This document shows positions 12,267-23,324 of a stretch of 64,000 nucleotides of DNA, one piece after another (the stretch's first letter is position 1; each line of letters starts with the position of its first letter). The notes beneath the pieces are model-generated. The model was not told the origin of the DNA, did no database searches, and saw nothing but the letters and a program-made list of their open reading frames with translations. The position numbers and the translations under genes were made by a program. Source of the DNA: Stromatinia cepivora (Eukaryota; Ascomycota; Leotiomycetes; Helotiales; Sclerotiniaceae); assembly GCA_014898415.1 (NCBI GenBank), contig RCTD01000031.1, positions 434,001-498,000 on the forward strand, read 5' to 3'.

Positions 12267-13654
12267 AGCAACTGAGGGAACTGGAAGCTTAAGCACCGTT
12301 GCGAGAAAGGTATTGATATTCAAACTTTTTGAGAAGTTTAGGCGGTGTATCTCAAGACGTACAATTCAGTTTGAAAATCATCATTTTGCCTATCTGGAGT
12401 CAGAACTTTGAAAATTAAACTTCGTCAGTAATGACGTCAAACTGTTTTGATATTACTATGCTAAAAATCACCGAGAGCGCTGGAAGAATTTAATTCCCAG
12501 TATATCGAGATTGAAAAACCCCATATTAATTTCATTTCTGCAGTATAACCGAAGTCCTGCTAGAGCGAAAACGTGAAAAATTTTGTGGTCCCTAAGAGAA
12601 AATCTCTCGCTTGCCAGTTGAACTGTAGCTCTCTTTGCCCTAAATCCCCGTCAGGGGCTCGGGTATAAAGACCGCATCTAGAAAATAAGAAAATTGATAC
12701 AGCTCATAAACCTTTCGATGATATTTCGAAGGGTTTTGAGCAGAAGTAAATCAATACCACCCGGGAATTAAACATTATCTTGCCCGCGATTTTTACGATC
12801 CAGCTTTGGTAGGTGATTAGATTTCGGATGCTTGATAAAAAATAACGAGAGGGAGAATGGATGATGGCGAGAATACAAGTAAAGTTATAGTGATAACCTC
12901 GCATGATAATGAAATATGAGAAAAACCTTTACCGTTCTTTAGGTACGTGGGCTGGACGTGTGCTGCGCAAGCAGCAGTAATACTCGATGCCTCAAATTGT
13001 ACAAACCCTCCAGACTAAACTCCCGGCCCTGTCTCCAGTTTCCTGTTTGATGGTTAACCTCCACCAAATCAAAAGTCCAAGAACTATTTTATAATCGCCC
13101 AAATATTTTTATAAAGTATCATTTCGTAGCTCAAATCCTAAGATCTGCTAATCCAGATGCGTCACGATTATTAGCTCCGCACGAGTGAATAAGAACAGCT
13201 TTTAGGAGATTTTTGGAGAGTCAAGAAACTGATATAAAATTATTCAAATTGTGTACTAGATTCATTAACTACAATGCTTGGTTTGAGTATTTGTCTACGA
13301 TGGGGTAACAATCCTCCTTCTTTCATAGCTGGTGATTCAAATAGTCTGAAATGGGTCGTGTAAATAGATATGAGATTCACCAATGAAACTTTTACCTCTA
13401 TTCACTGGTCTCCAGCATCAATAATCTAGTGAAGGATAGGTACGTTATATTAGTAACAGCAATATCCCTCACCAGAAACAACAACAAACTAAAACCGCTC
13501 CCCTTTCTCCTCCCACAGGACAAAAAAATTATACCAAACTATATAGTGCTAACATAATGAGATATTCCAATTCTTGAGCGTGACATCAACTGCAGTGCCC
13601 TTAAAAATCATTCTCCATATTGCGAGAACGTTGCTTGAATTCAAAGATATGTTT
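12267..13654. other. gene-free stretch
   Basis: No convincing reading frame. AT-rich with scattered homopolymers. It may hold remnants of old repeats but none has readable ends. Confidence 0.45.
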
Positions 13655-13703
13655 CGGGCCATTGCGTAAATCAGGGATTCCGAAATCAATGTAGTTGATT
13701 TTC
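13655..13703 (+). repeat. left terminal inverted repeat
   Basis: This begins CGGGCCATTGCG and includes GATTCCGAAATCAA. It matches the reverse complement of 14316-14364, apart from scattered substitutions and a 2-3 base gap. Confidence 0.75.
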
Positions 13704-14315
13704 AAATGAGCTAGCTCATTGATCAATATCCTAGCTTATTTGTTAATCAATCTAATATTTGAATGAGCTAGTTTATTGTGTAATATATCTCTTTGTAGTA
13801 AAAATAAGGCTATTCGTAAATAAGGTAGTTTATTCACAAATATTTTTTATAATTATATTATACTAATTTAAGAAATAATTAAGGTTTATAGAGGGTTGAA
13901 GTTTATAAAGTTTATAGGGATTCAGAACCTATAAGAAAAATCTTTAATGTTGTTATTTGTTCATTTTACATATAGTAATTCTAATAACGATTTATATATT
14001 TATATATTAGCTAAGTAATAAATATAGAAAAAGGTAACAAGGTTGAAAATAGCGATGATAAGATTCAAAATAGGGGTGGAAGCGATGATGAGGTTGAAAA
14101 CAGGGGCGATATCAGGGTTTTAATTTTTTCTTGAAACAAATGATAGTAGGTTGATACTTTAGAGGATTTATATAAACATATATATTAGTTTATTGTATAA
14201 TAAACTTAGGATATTGAATATATCATTTTTGTATAAACAACTTAATTCATTTGTGAATGCCTTCATTTTTATCATTTTCGATATCAACTAGTTCATTCGA
14301 CGAATCAGTGCATTT

Positions 14316-14364
14316 CGGAATGAACTAAGTTGATTTCGGAATGTCAAATTTGCGCAATGGCCCG
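14316..14364 (-). repeat. right terminal inverted repeat
   Basis: On the plus strand it ends TTTGCGCAATGGCCCG. Its reverse complement matches the left end of the element. Confidence 0.75.
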
Positions 14365-15073
14365 GAACAGATACGCTCATATTAGTGATTTATATACCTA
14401 TTACTCGCTTATGCCCCCGGAAATCGATTGCTTAATACTCAATATATCAGTATATACAAGAAGCACTTTTTGCGGAATGCTATAATTGTGAAAGGGGTAC
14501 AGTAGTAATTTCATCGGCAGCCAATGACGGGTTCGCAGTGCACTATAAAACCCCGTACCTATCTAGATAATATCCCTCATGACGAAAAAGTAGCAATATA
14601 GCCTCATTTGTAAGGGAAAGAAGAGGCATTGACGATTCCATTTTAGTAAGTCTTACCTATTTCAATAGATTGAAAAGAAGTTCATGATATATTTATAAGG
14701 TTACGGAGTAAAGCAGACGACAATATATATGCAATATTCGACAGCGAGAGAGACTAGATGATATTAATCACTTCCTATTACTTTCCTATCGATAAAAATC
14801 CCTTTCTGTAACTCCTGCCATATATCCTTAAGTGCTCATTAAATGCTAGAACTTTCTCGCTTTCTCGCTGACCAACAATTTAAACCTTTGAAGTACTTTT
14901 GGTATTTTTTAGGGAAAATTCGACTCAGGAAAGAAATACAAGTTTGACCATATTTATAGCTTCTTCTTAAGAATCCGGATTGGTCATGTAGATGCACAGA
15001 TCATGGTGCCACTATATGGATGTTTACTGTATTCAACAGACTCTGCGTTCTTACTTTATCGGTGTTGGTGCAA
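14365..15073. other. gene-free stretch
   Basis: No supported gene between the inverted-repeat element and the CRE/TATA-like signals at 15074. Confidence 0.4.
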
Positions 15074-15100
15074 TGACGTAATGACGTGTACTATATAAAG
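15074..15100 (+). promoter_or_regulatory. tandem CRE-like sites and TATA box
   Basis: Two TGACGT half-sites (15074-15079 and 15082-15087) sit 8 bp apart, followed by TATATAAAG ending at 15100. This lies about 50 bp before the ATG at 15150. TGACGT is the core bound by fungal Atf1/CREB-type bZIP factors. The sites are visible; binding is inference. Confidence 0.45.
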
Positions 15101-15149
15101 ATCCAAGTCCCTCCTCGTAAATTCTTCGTCAATGATTCAATCATAAACA

Positions 15150-15347
15150 ATGCCATCTAAAAACGATCCTTATCTGCCAGTAGACTTTTTCATACGACAT
15201 AAACCCTTCTATTTTCGTAGAAAGATAGATAATTTGGTTCCGGGACCCAATGTAATCTTACATATCCATCCACACTCATATTTAGTGGCAGCACTAAACT
15301 TGGAAACTAAACAACCAAGACAAAGCCTAAGCAATAATCGGCAATGA
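15150..15347 (+). CDS. small hypothetical protein, 65 aa
   Basis: A 65-codon frame starts in good fungal context (AAACAATGCC) directly downstream of a TATA box and two CRE-like sites. The peptide MPSKNDPYLPVDFFIRH has no recognised domain and no signal peptide. The promoter-like signals are the main reason to list it. It could also be the first exon of a longer transcript or a noncoding RNA. Confidence 0.35.
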   Translation: MPSKNDPYLPVDFFIRHKPFYFRRKIDNLVPGPNVILHIHPHSYLVAALNLETKQPRQSLSNNRQ

Positions 15348-15736
15348 AAACGCTGTTCAATGAAATTAAACTCATCAATGATCAGTCATGTCATAATAGT
15401 TCTAAATGCTTGTAAACGTTGGAACTAAACCAACAAGAGGTATATGTTTGTGGCGGAAAAGTAATAGTAATGATGATGGTAGGGGTAAGAGAATAAATTG
15501 ACAGTAATGAGAAGATGGTGTCAAATCTAACTTAATTTCAACACTCGTTCATCGGGTAATGAATGTATGATGAGCTCTGACGTAAAACGTCGCGCTTGCG
15601 AAACTAGAGTTGAGCACATGTAATGACGAGAGGGGGATTTCACAGCTTTGATGAATGGTGAAAAGTTTGGACAACAGATACAAGAGAGAGTAATTGATAT
15701 TAAGGGTATTAAATAACTAGAAAATATGTCTAAAAA

Positions 15737-17170
15737 TCAGAATCTAGCCTCTACTTTCTTCTCCACATCGCCCAAAGCCCAAGCACTAGAACTCGTCTTA
15801 CTCCTCACACTCGTAGCTTGTTGCTCTGTGAATCCCTTCGCCTCGATAGCTGGGTTATAACCCAATTTATTCTTCTTTCCAACTTCAGCTGAATCAACAA
15901 GAGTATTTGTCTTTCCGTCGGCACGCTTATACACAGTCACCACAACGGCTCCTCCCAATCCTAGGTTGTGCTGTAGAGCCACTCTTGTATCATCGACCAA
16001 TCTGTTATTTGCCCATCCACGAAGATGCCAAACAAGTTCGGCACACTGTGCAATTCCTGAGGCTCCTAATGGATGACCTTTTGAAATCAATCCGCCGGAG
16101 GGATTGATGACCATCTTGCCTCCATATGTGATATCTCCAGTTCTAACCATCTCGTGGGCCTTTCCTGGGGGAGAAAGACCTAAGGCATCAATAACGATCA
16201 TCTCGTTAGCCGAGAAACAATCATGTAACTCACAGACCTTGATATCTGCTGGTGTAACCTTGGCTTCCTCCATCGCAGTCTTTGCTGCATGTTTTGTCAT
16301 CTCGAAACCCATAAGGTCAATTGCGGATTTGGAAAATAGAGATGGAGCATCGGTGGCCATACATTGACCTGCGATCAAAATTGCTTGTTCTTTGAGATGT
16401 GGACGCGCATCGAGGAAGTCTTGAGAGACCAGAACTGCTGCAGCTCCTCCATCTGATGTAGGACAGCATTGTAATTTTGTGAGAGGCTCATGGATCATTG
16501 GAGCTTTCATAATTTGTTCGAGAGTATAAACATCTTGGAACTGGGAGTATGGATTTCGTTGTGAATGTTCGTGGTTGACTCGGGCGATTTCCGCGAAATC
16601 TTCATTCTTAGCACCATACCTGTTTGCGATAGGTTAGCCTGTGGTCATGCCGCCCGACAGCATGGAGAGTTTATACTTTTCCATATACTCCCTACCTGCA
16701 TTACCAAACATTTGTGCAGCGCCAGGCGCATTCGTGACACCTCTAGTTACTCGCATCATTTCACCAGTTGTGCCAGTCGGATTACTGCGATCATTCCAGA
16801 AACTCTGTAACGAACCCGGATTCATCTTCTCAAATCCAACGACCAATATACAATCTGCACCTCCATGACTAATGACATTTCTGGCCAAAGCCAATCCTGT
16901 CGAGCCAGTTGAACAGTTGTTATTTACATTGTAGATTGGGATTTTGGTCATTCCGAATTGATAAAAGACGCGTTGTCCGCAGGTCGAATCACCATAGCAA
17001 TAACATGCAACACCTTGATCAACATCATCGTAGTTAATTTGTGCATCAAGCATAGCCTTAATGCCCGCTTCGAATCCAAGCTCGGTGTAGTCGACTTTAC
17101 CCCTAGGTTTGATGAACTTGGTCATACCAACACCAAGGACATAACATGGCTCATTGCGCTTAATAACCAT
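15737..17170 (-). CDS. SCPx-type thiolase (sterol carrier protein-like acyltransferase)
   Basis: Two exons, 16677-17170 and 15737-16619, with a 57-bp intron (16620-16676), give 458 residues. Features of the SCP2-thiolase branch are present: the acyl-accepting Cys in VNNNCSTGSTG (about Cys86), the LHDCFSANEM segment, and the catalytic GGLISKGHPLGASG loop. There is no C-terminal SCP2 lipid-binding domain, so it is the thiolase half only. The enzyme would cleave 3-ketoacyl-CoA, probably branched or sterol-side-chain substrates, in the peroxisome. The last three residues are ARF, a weak match to a PTS1 signal. A CCTCGG motif lies about 180 bp upstream. Confidence 0.93.
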
Positions 17171-18209
17171 TATGGAGAATTATGATGAGTGTAAAGTCGC
17201 CGTCGTCGCGGTCGTCGCTGGTGTATTCTTAATTGTATTCAGGAAACTTATTAAAGTTGTGATACAGATCAGTTGAGGGGAAATTAGAAGTTGCTCTACT
17301 GCGCCTTATCACTCACATTCATACCTGGGGTAATTTTTGCGGGGAAACTACCGAGGTTTGGAAGAGGATCGATCATTGCCGTCATATCCGCAGCTAAGCC
17401 GTGCTTAGTCATCTTGTGATGGAGCTTTCTGATGTGTGGAAAACAACAAACGTTTTTGACGTTCAACTAAATATGTCTCAACCTCATGGCACGTACATAT
17501 TCCAGCTTAGATCTTGCTTTCTAGTATAGGCATGGGATATTGTCTGAAGATGAAAGGGTCGGCCAAACGAGGCTTTCACCGATACTCGAAATACGAGTTG
17601 TGTCTAGACCAAATGAAAGCTACATCTACAAATCCATCATGAAAAATGTTTTATATTAAGAATCTGTATTTCTCCGCTCCACCGCATCCCCATTCTGTAT
17701 TGGAAAAACTTTTGCCTGCGGTGTTTATCATTCATTCAATCAGATAGTTTTGATGTCATAGGTATGCTTTGTTCACATGGGAAATGGTAAATGCCGTGGC
17801 ATTCACTTCTTTATCATCAATCCCGTCTCCTGCTCACACATGTCATTCCTATCCTGTGAAAAATTCACCTACAAGTCTCAATTCTGGCATAAATAATGGG
17901 GTTCAGTGAAGCTTCCTAGCTCATTATTATCGTGCTTTGAGCCGAGCTTTGTAGGTTAACATTGACAACTTCAGGAAATAACTTCACCCACAAAGATCCC
18001 TTCCTGTTGAACCTGCAAACAATCAATGACATGGCTGGAGGCGAGAGGGATCTTTGTCCAGTTGCCAAGAACGCGGGGTATAAAGAAGTTACCATCTATT
18101 GCATATATACCTCGAGCTACCTTCATCCTTAAACTGTCCTCGACTCCATTCGTAATTCCTTCACTATCACACATATTGATCCTCATTTTATCATTATCAA
18201 ACTTTCGCA
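17171..18209. other. intergenic region between divergent thiolase and M4 protease genes
   Basis: About 1 kb without a supported gene. It presumably carries both promoters. A TATA-like GCATATATACC lies near 18099-18109, about 100 bp before the protease ATG. Confidence 0.4.
17351..17356 (-). promoter_or_regulatory. CCTCGG motif, possible FarA/FarB site
   Basis: CCGAGG on plus, CCTCGG on minus, about 180 bp before the thiolase start. CCTCGG is the core recognised by the fatty-acid regulators FarA/FarB of filamentous fungi and is common before beta-oxidation genes. A single six-base match can be chance. Confidence 0.3.
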
Positions 18210-19652
18210 ATGGCACACTTCTGCTCTATTGTACCCCCACATCTTCTCAAACATATCGTGAATAGTCCTTTGACAATTCCACCTACCCTTGTCGCAGCTC
18301 AAAAGACTTACGACCATGTCTGTCGCCTTCATGACAAGCGCGTTCGAGGAGACTATATCCATGATCAAGAATCTCAGGATTTTGCTGCCGGTATAATCCC
18401 TCCCCACATATTTCAATCAGTCCTTGATTCCGAGGATGCATCTACGGAAGAGAAAGAGCGTGCGAAGCATAATTTGGCATATATTGATCAATATCATGCT
18501 GCCCGGGCTGACCGTGCCGCAGAAGCCAGGGCAACTACTCATCACGTCTACCGAAAGATCTATAATTCTGCAGGAACCAATGAAATGAAAAAGGTTTTGA
18601 TCTTTGAGGAAGCTGCCAAGATACCTTTTGAAACCATGGATTGGGATGCTAAAAATGTATATGATTACTTCGGAAAGACCTATGAATTTTACAACGAGGT
18701 ATGTCAGATTGTGCGATGGCTTTGTCTCTATTTGTGCTCCACCTTGAAAAATAACTGACTCACATACTAGGTATTCAACCGCAACTCAATTGATGATAGA
18801 GGTCTTCACATGGTTGGAAGTGTTCATTATGACGACTACCCCGGCCCACCTGGCTATAATAACGCATTTTGGAATGGAAGGGTGAGTTACCCAGTGCCGT
18901 AGTTTGTTGCAGAAATAAAAATATATTCAGAAATTTGGCTATCTTTGTGACTTGATCTCATCCTCAAATGCTCCTGAGTACACCGTGTCTGACACATCTA
19001 GTAGGAAATGGGCTTTGGCGATGGAGATGGCGATTTGTTTACCAACTTTACAGATAATATTGATATCATAGGACATGAACTCACACATGGAGTCGTCCAA
19101 TTGACAGCCGATCTTGAATATTACTTTCAATCTGGAGCCCTCAATGAGTCCATCTCTGATGTCTTTGGTAGTATGGTAAAACAATACTTTCCCAAAACCC
19201 TTGCAAAAGATGCAGACTGGCTCATCGGCGAAGGGATTATCCATCCCTCCGTGGAAAATTCCCCAGCTCTTCGCAGCATGAAGGATCCAGGTTCTGCTTA
19301 TAACAACCCGAAAATCGGCAGGGATCCACAGCCCGCAACAATGGATGGCTATCAGAACCTAGAGAAAGAAGATGATGGTGGTGGAGTTCATATCAACTCC
19401 GGTATTCCTAACCATGCTTTCTACCTCGCAAGCGTGGCGTTGGGAGGGTATAGCTGGGAGAAAGCTGGCAAGATCTGGTACGCGGCTCTTACTGATCGGG
19501 CTCTCAGGTCTGTTGATAGCAAGGAGGCGTTCAAGACTTTTGCCGATTTGACGGTCAAACATGCAGGGGCTGCTTTTGATGAGGATACTCAGGCAAAAGT
19601 CAAAAAGGCTTGGGTTGATGTCAAGGTTTTGGATGGAAAGGATGAGCTTTGA
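18210..19652 (+). CDS. protealysin-like M4 zinc metallopeptidase
   Basis: Three exons (18210-18698, 18771-18881, 19005-19652) give 415 residues. The zinc motif is HELTH (224-228) with the third ligand in NESISDVFG (Glu248). The catalytic-histidine region reads VHINSGIPNHAFY. The start MAHFCSIVPPHLLKHI matches the short N-terminal propeptide of bacterial protealysins, with the PP-L motif, and there is no signal peptide. Protealysin-like proteases are mainly bacterial, so horizontal transfer followed by gain of two introns is likely. The very last residues are KDEL, an ER-retrieval signal, which is odd for a protein without a visible signal peptide. The thermolysin-family fold is certain; substrate and location are unknown. 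Confidence 0.93.
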
Positions 19653-20774
19653 ATGAGTCGGTTTTGGCTACTGGTTTCAATACCGTGCTGGCTAATTATG
19701 CTTTTGTTGTCTGCTTGACTTGGAGGGATTAGGATAATCGGGTTTGTTTCGATGTTCTATTCTCCTAGTCACTCATTGAAAACTTCGAGGTACCTCTTTT
19801 TTGAGATTGAAATAGCAATTGATTTTAATGCAATAATCTTCTCATGCTTTGACTTGATTTTCTTGCCTCTCTCCCCTACACGAAATCGCATCTATCCTCA
19901 CAATTTAACCCCAAACATCCCAACATGTACATTTCATCCCAGTTCCCAATTCCCCACGGCCGTAGATCGATCATTCCCTCCACATCCCTCCTCGCATAAC
20001 TTCGCCAATTCATGAATCTATCATTTTGAAACCATATATCTGTGAACGAAGTGTACCGAATAAATGATCAAGTATATGCATCTGGGTTTCTTGTATCACG
20101 AAATTCCGTATTAGCGAGTTCACGGGACGTTGAGGGGACTGGGGATGAGGAGATGGGGGAAGATAAGGCTGTGCGAGTTGGTGCTGGGGTATTTGGGAGA
20201 GGGGCTGGAGTTGTGTTTATAGCGGACTTTTTGGGAAGGAATAGAGTATAGTCAGGAAGTCGAGTTATTAATTTCCGAGATTGGGATAGAAATTAGAATG
20301 CACAATAGTAAGGATTAGCTGGTGGTCACCCATTTGATTATTGATCGATTGATGAAGCTTCTGGGTAGTAAAACAAACAGAACACTCTAAGGTCCATCCT
20401 TTAAACGTCACATTATCCCACCAATCACTCCAACTCCCATCTACCCACAATCCTCTTCCCTAGGCACTACCGCCTGTTACCTATGTTCTCGCTTCCAACC
20501 TCAGCGCCACCTACCCAAACCGCATCCTCCTCCTGTCTGTTGAACAAAGGAACGCCCGAACAGATCAAATAATCTGAACTTTAGATATCTTTTTCATTTA
20601 GGAGTTTAAAAAGGTGAAATAAAAATCTTTTTAAAATTATAAACTCTGATATGCAATAACGTAAAGATGTAAAAAAATATTCACAAGAGCAATGCAGTTG
20701 AACAATCACGAAGCGAAAATAATGCTTTCATTTGATTTAGAATTCCTAGTTGTAAGAATGACAAGGCTAGCAAC
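19653..20774. other. gene-free stretch
   Basis: Small frames exist at 19752-20015 and 20042-20251 on plus, but neither shows a domain, a promoter or splice support. Nothing else is recognised. Confidence 0.4.
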
Positions 20775-22375
20775 TTAAAGTCTGAATTTCCACACACCAT
20801 TATTCCAACCACGGCGGGGAGAGACATCGACAGTAACCTTTTTCTTCGGCAGGTGCATATTGCGTGTTGCGTCTCTATCATCTGTTCCTGGATGCATCCA
20901 AGCCCCAGCTATATAGGTTTCATATCATAACGCAATGCCATCATGGCGCACATGGAGAGGACTTGGTTCTGCGCTAGAAAGCGACCGGGACATAAGCTTT
21001 GCCCTGCACCAAAGCCCATCAAAGCAGATCGAGATAGCTTCGTATTCATAAATCTGTGAGCTTCAAATTGTTGGATAGTAGGCCCCCAGAATTTTGGATC
21101 AAAATGAAAGACTAGATTGGGCATGAATAAAAGGGACCCTTTCTTGAGCAGATACCCCGATTGGATAGTGTCATCAGCTATGATTCTAGTACTCGAGCCG
21201 TTTGCGTAAAATCGCAAGCACTCATGGATAATGTATTGCAGGATTGGTACATCGCGAATGTCCTTCACATCGAGCTCATATAAGTGAATTCCATCGCTCG
21301 TCTTGATTTGGGTTACAAAGGGCATTACCGCAGATTGTACCTCTTCCAGGACTCCATCATCGGAGAATATGTGATATGGCGTCCGGAATGCTGTCGGTGC
21401 CGTATTTTCAAGGATCCCGTGTGTATTAGCAACGTCCATGAAAGCTTTATCTCTATCCGTGATATTATATCGGTTTGAGATCTCCGTAGCTCCTTGCACC
21501 CAATGAGAGGCAAATTCATCGCCTTGAGCAGCACAATACTTAGTGAAAGCATCGATAACTTTCTCTCGATCGGCATATGCTCTGGCACAGGTGTATTGCT
21601 GCCATGGAAAGAACACCACGTCACTGGCACGCGTTTGGAAGTTCCTTTGCCGTGTCAGTGCAAGCAATAATAATTTGTCTCTAGTGCAATTGCAAAGAGG
21701 GGAAAAACGTACCAAAAGGCTTTGGCGATCACTCAGTCTTTGTATGGGTTCTTCGGACCATAAATGGCTGATGTTGTAGCTTCTGTGATTGAATCAATGA
21801 GCCAAGACTCCAAGTCGATTGGTTCGTCGGTTTGCCCAAGGTCTCCAACAACGACTGCAAGGCCTTGGACCGAAAGACGAGTAGCATATGTCAAGGCTTC
21901 TCCGGGCCTCATGGTTGAGTGTACATTGGCTATCCCTTCTTTGAGATAGTATGGGGCCTCTTCGCCGACGATCTCATAACGTGCAAGAACTTTGGCAGCC
22001 CCGGGACTTAAGTTGGCCAATTTCGGTGTGAACAGCACGTCGACATGACGGGCAGAGACCTTTCTCGGACTTCGAAGTAACGTATTGCATATCTGGTGAG
22101 TTAACGACATAAATTCTTCCCCCCGGCATACCGGGAATAAAAAGTGTATATATTTGAAGTTTTGAGACATGGCTGTCGGCACATGTTAGTATTGAGTCAT
22201 TTATGATAGAAGAGATCAGATGTCGAGGCTCATGGTGTTTTCGAAGTAGACCAATGAGAATCCCAAATAGTGGTATTCTTGGGGAAATATACGGGGGCTC
22301 TCTATGGTCATGCTGAACCTTGAGACAAAAGCTAGCAATAGCTCTACACGTGACAGTAACTTTTATCACGACCAA
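20775..22375 (-). pseudogene. broken cytochrome P450 (CYP7/8-like fungal clan)
   Basis: The parts of a P450 follow in order. These are REPPYISPRIPLFG near the start, IYTLFIPG and GRIYVVNSPD, FTPKLANLSPGAAKVLA, AIYGPKNPYKD, LRFYANGSSTR (ExxR region), the haem loop FGAGQSLCPGRF, and a tail KKKVTVDVSPRRGWNNG ending at 20775. Three lesions are visible. There is a +1 frame change after VNSPDMQYVTSKSE (about 22060). An in-frame TGA (21733-21735) sits in KD*VIAKAFW, where CGA would restore sense. A one-base frame change occurs after DMKPI (about 20909), beyond which the true C-terminus continues in another frame. A normal intron (TG|GTACG) separates the two main exons. The N-terminal membrane anchor was not found. 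A sequencing error could explain one lesion but hardly all three. Confidence 0.85.
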
Positions 22376-22646
22376 TCAGAAGCGTTTAAAACACGTGATA
22401 AAGAATTCACCCCAAATCGTACTTCACATGATATAGAGTGGTTTTGAAGCTAAAGTTTCAATTAAACCAAAACGCAAAGTCGATAGTAGTATTTGTAAAG
22501 TAGTTTAGTTTTCTGTTGCCAAAATTCATCAAGGTTTATTCAGGTTGGAAACTTTTACATACATAAACCGCGACGCGTGAGGCTGCAGGTGGTATTCAAA
22601 ACACATTTCCGTTCGTTCGTCGTCCCGCAACTCAGTCGTGATAGCA
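22376..22646. other. intergenic region between P450 remnant and cdc27-like copy
   Basis: Short divergent interval, no gene. GC-rich patches around 22561-22640 resemble a normal housekeeping promoter. Confidence 0.35.
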
Positions 22647-23212
22647 ATGGCAGGACTTGACCCTTCCATTGTTAGTGATTTACGACATCTAATCTATTAT
22701 TTCCTGGACAACGATCTCTTGTCCAACGCCCTCTTCATTGCAACACGACTTCTAGCTCATGAACCATCCGCAGACGCCACGCACATTCTATCTCTCTGCT
22801 ACCTGAGATTAGATCAACTGAGCGCAGCGGCCGAGCATAGTGAGCTGTATGGGAAAACGGGGCAACATCTTGGTTGTACGTATGTGTTCGCGCAATGCTG
22901 CCTTGGTCTTGGCCGGTTCAAGAAGGGCATACACGCGCTTGAGCAATCCAAATCTGTGTGGAACCAAACCAACAATTGGGGTAAGTCAAGTGCTGCAATA
23001 TGCTCATGTTCATTGAATTGGATCGAATTGAGACAAGCAAGCTAATCCATATGTTGTTATTGCGCAGGCAAGCACTCGGAAGTTAATCGGCGAACCATCC
23101 CAGATGCTGCATCGATGTACTGTTTGTTGGGAAAGCTGTATGAGGGTTATAATGATGTTAAAGCGGCGGTAGATTCTTACAATAAGGGACTGAAGTTGAA
23201 TCCATTCATGTG

Positions 23213-23324
23213 TGTTACCAATTAGTCATTAGCTTAGTTTACTAAACGAAAGATCTTACCTTAGATAGGATTTACTCTATTACTTCTAATCTTTATTCTT
23301 TTTATATAATACAACTTTGTATCA
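23213..23324 (+). repeat. left LTR
   Basis: 112 bp, TGTTACCAATTAG to TTTGTATCA. It is about 85% identical by eye to the right LTR, with differences mostly transitions. Confidence 0.9.

Larger units (their letters stand above)
13655..14364. mobile_element. inverted-repeat element (MITE-like), ~710 bp
   Basis: The left end reads CGGGCCATTGCGTAAAT and then ATTCCGAAATCAA. The right end, read on the other strand, gives CGGGCCATTGCGCAAAT and then ATTCCGAAATCAA. The terminal inverted repeats run about 45-50 bp with a few mismatches and a small gap. The interior is AT-rich, has no transposase frame and contains degenerate sub-repeats (gatgaggttgaaaacagggg and its neighbours near 14040-14110). This fits a non-autonomous DNA transposon or MITE. 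I could not identify a clear target-site duplication, so the superfamily is open. Confidence 0.75.

Noticed and set aside
16104..17185. Plus-strand frames across the thiolase
   Set aside because: Shadows; the minus strand carries all thiolase motifs in two exons.
19752..20251. Two small plus-strand frames after the M4 protease
   Set aside because: No domain, no splice link, no promoter signal; composition looks non-coding.
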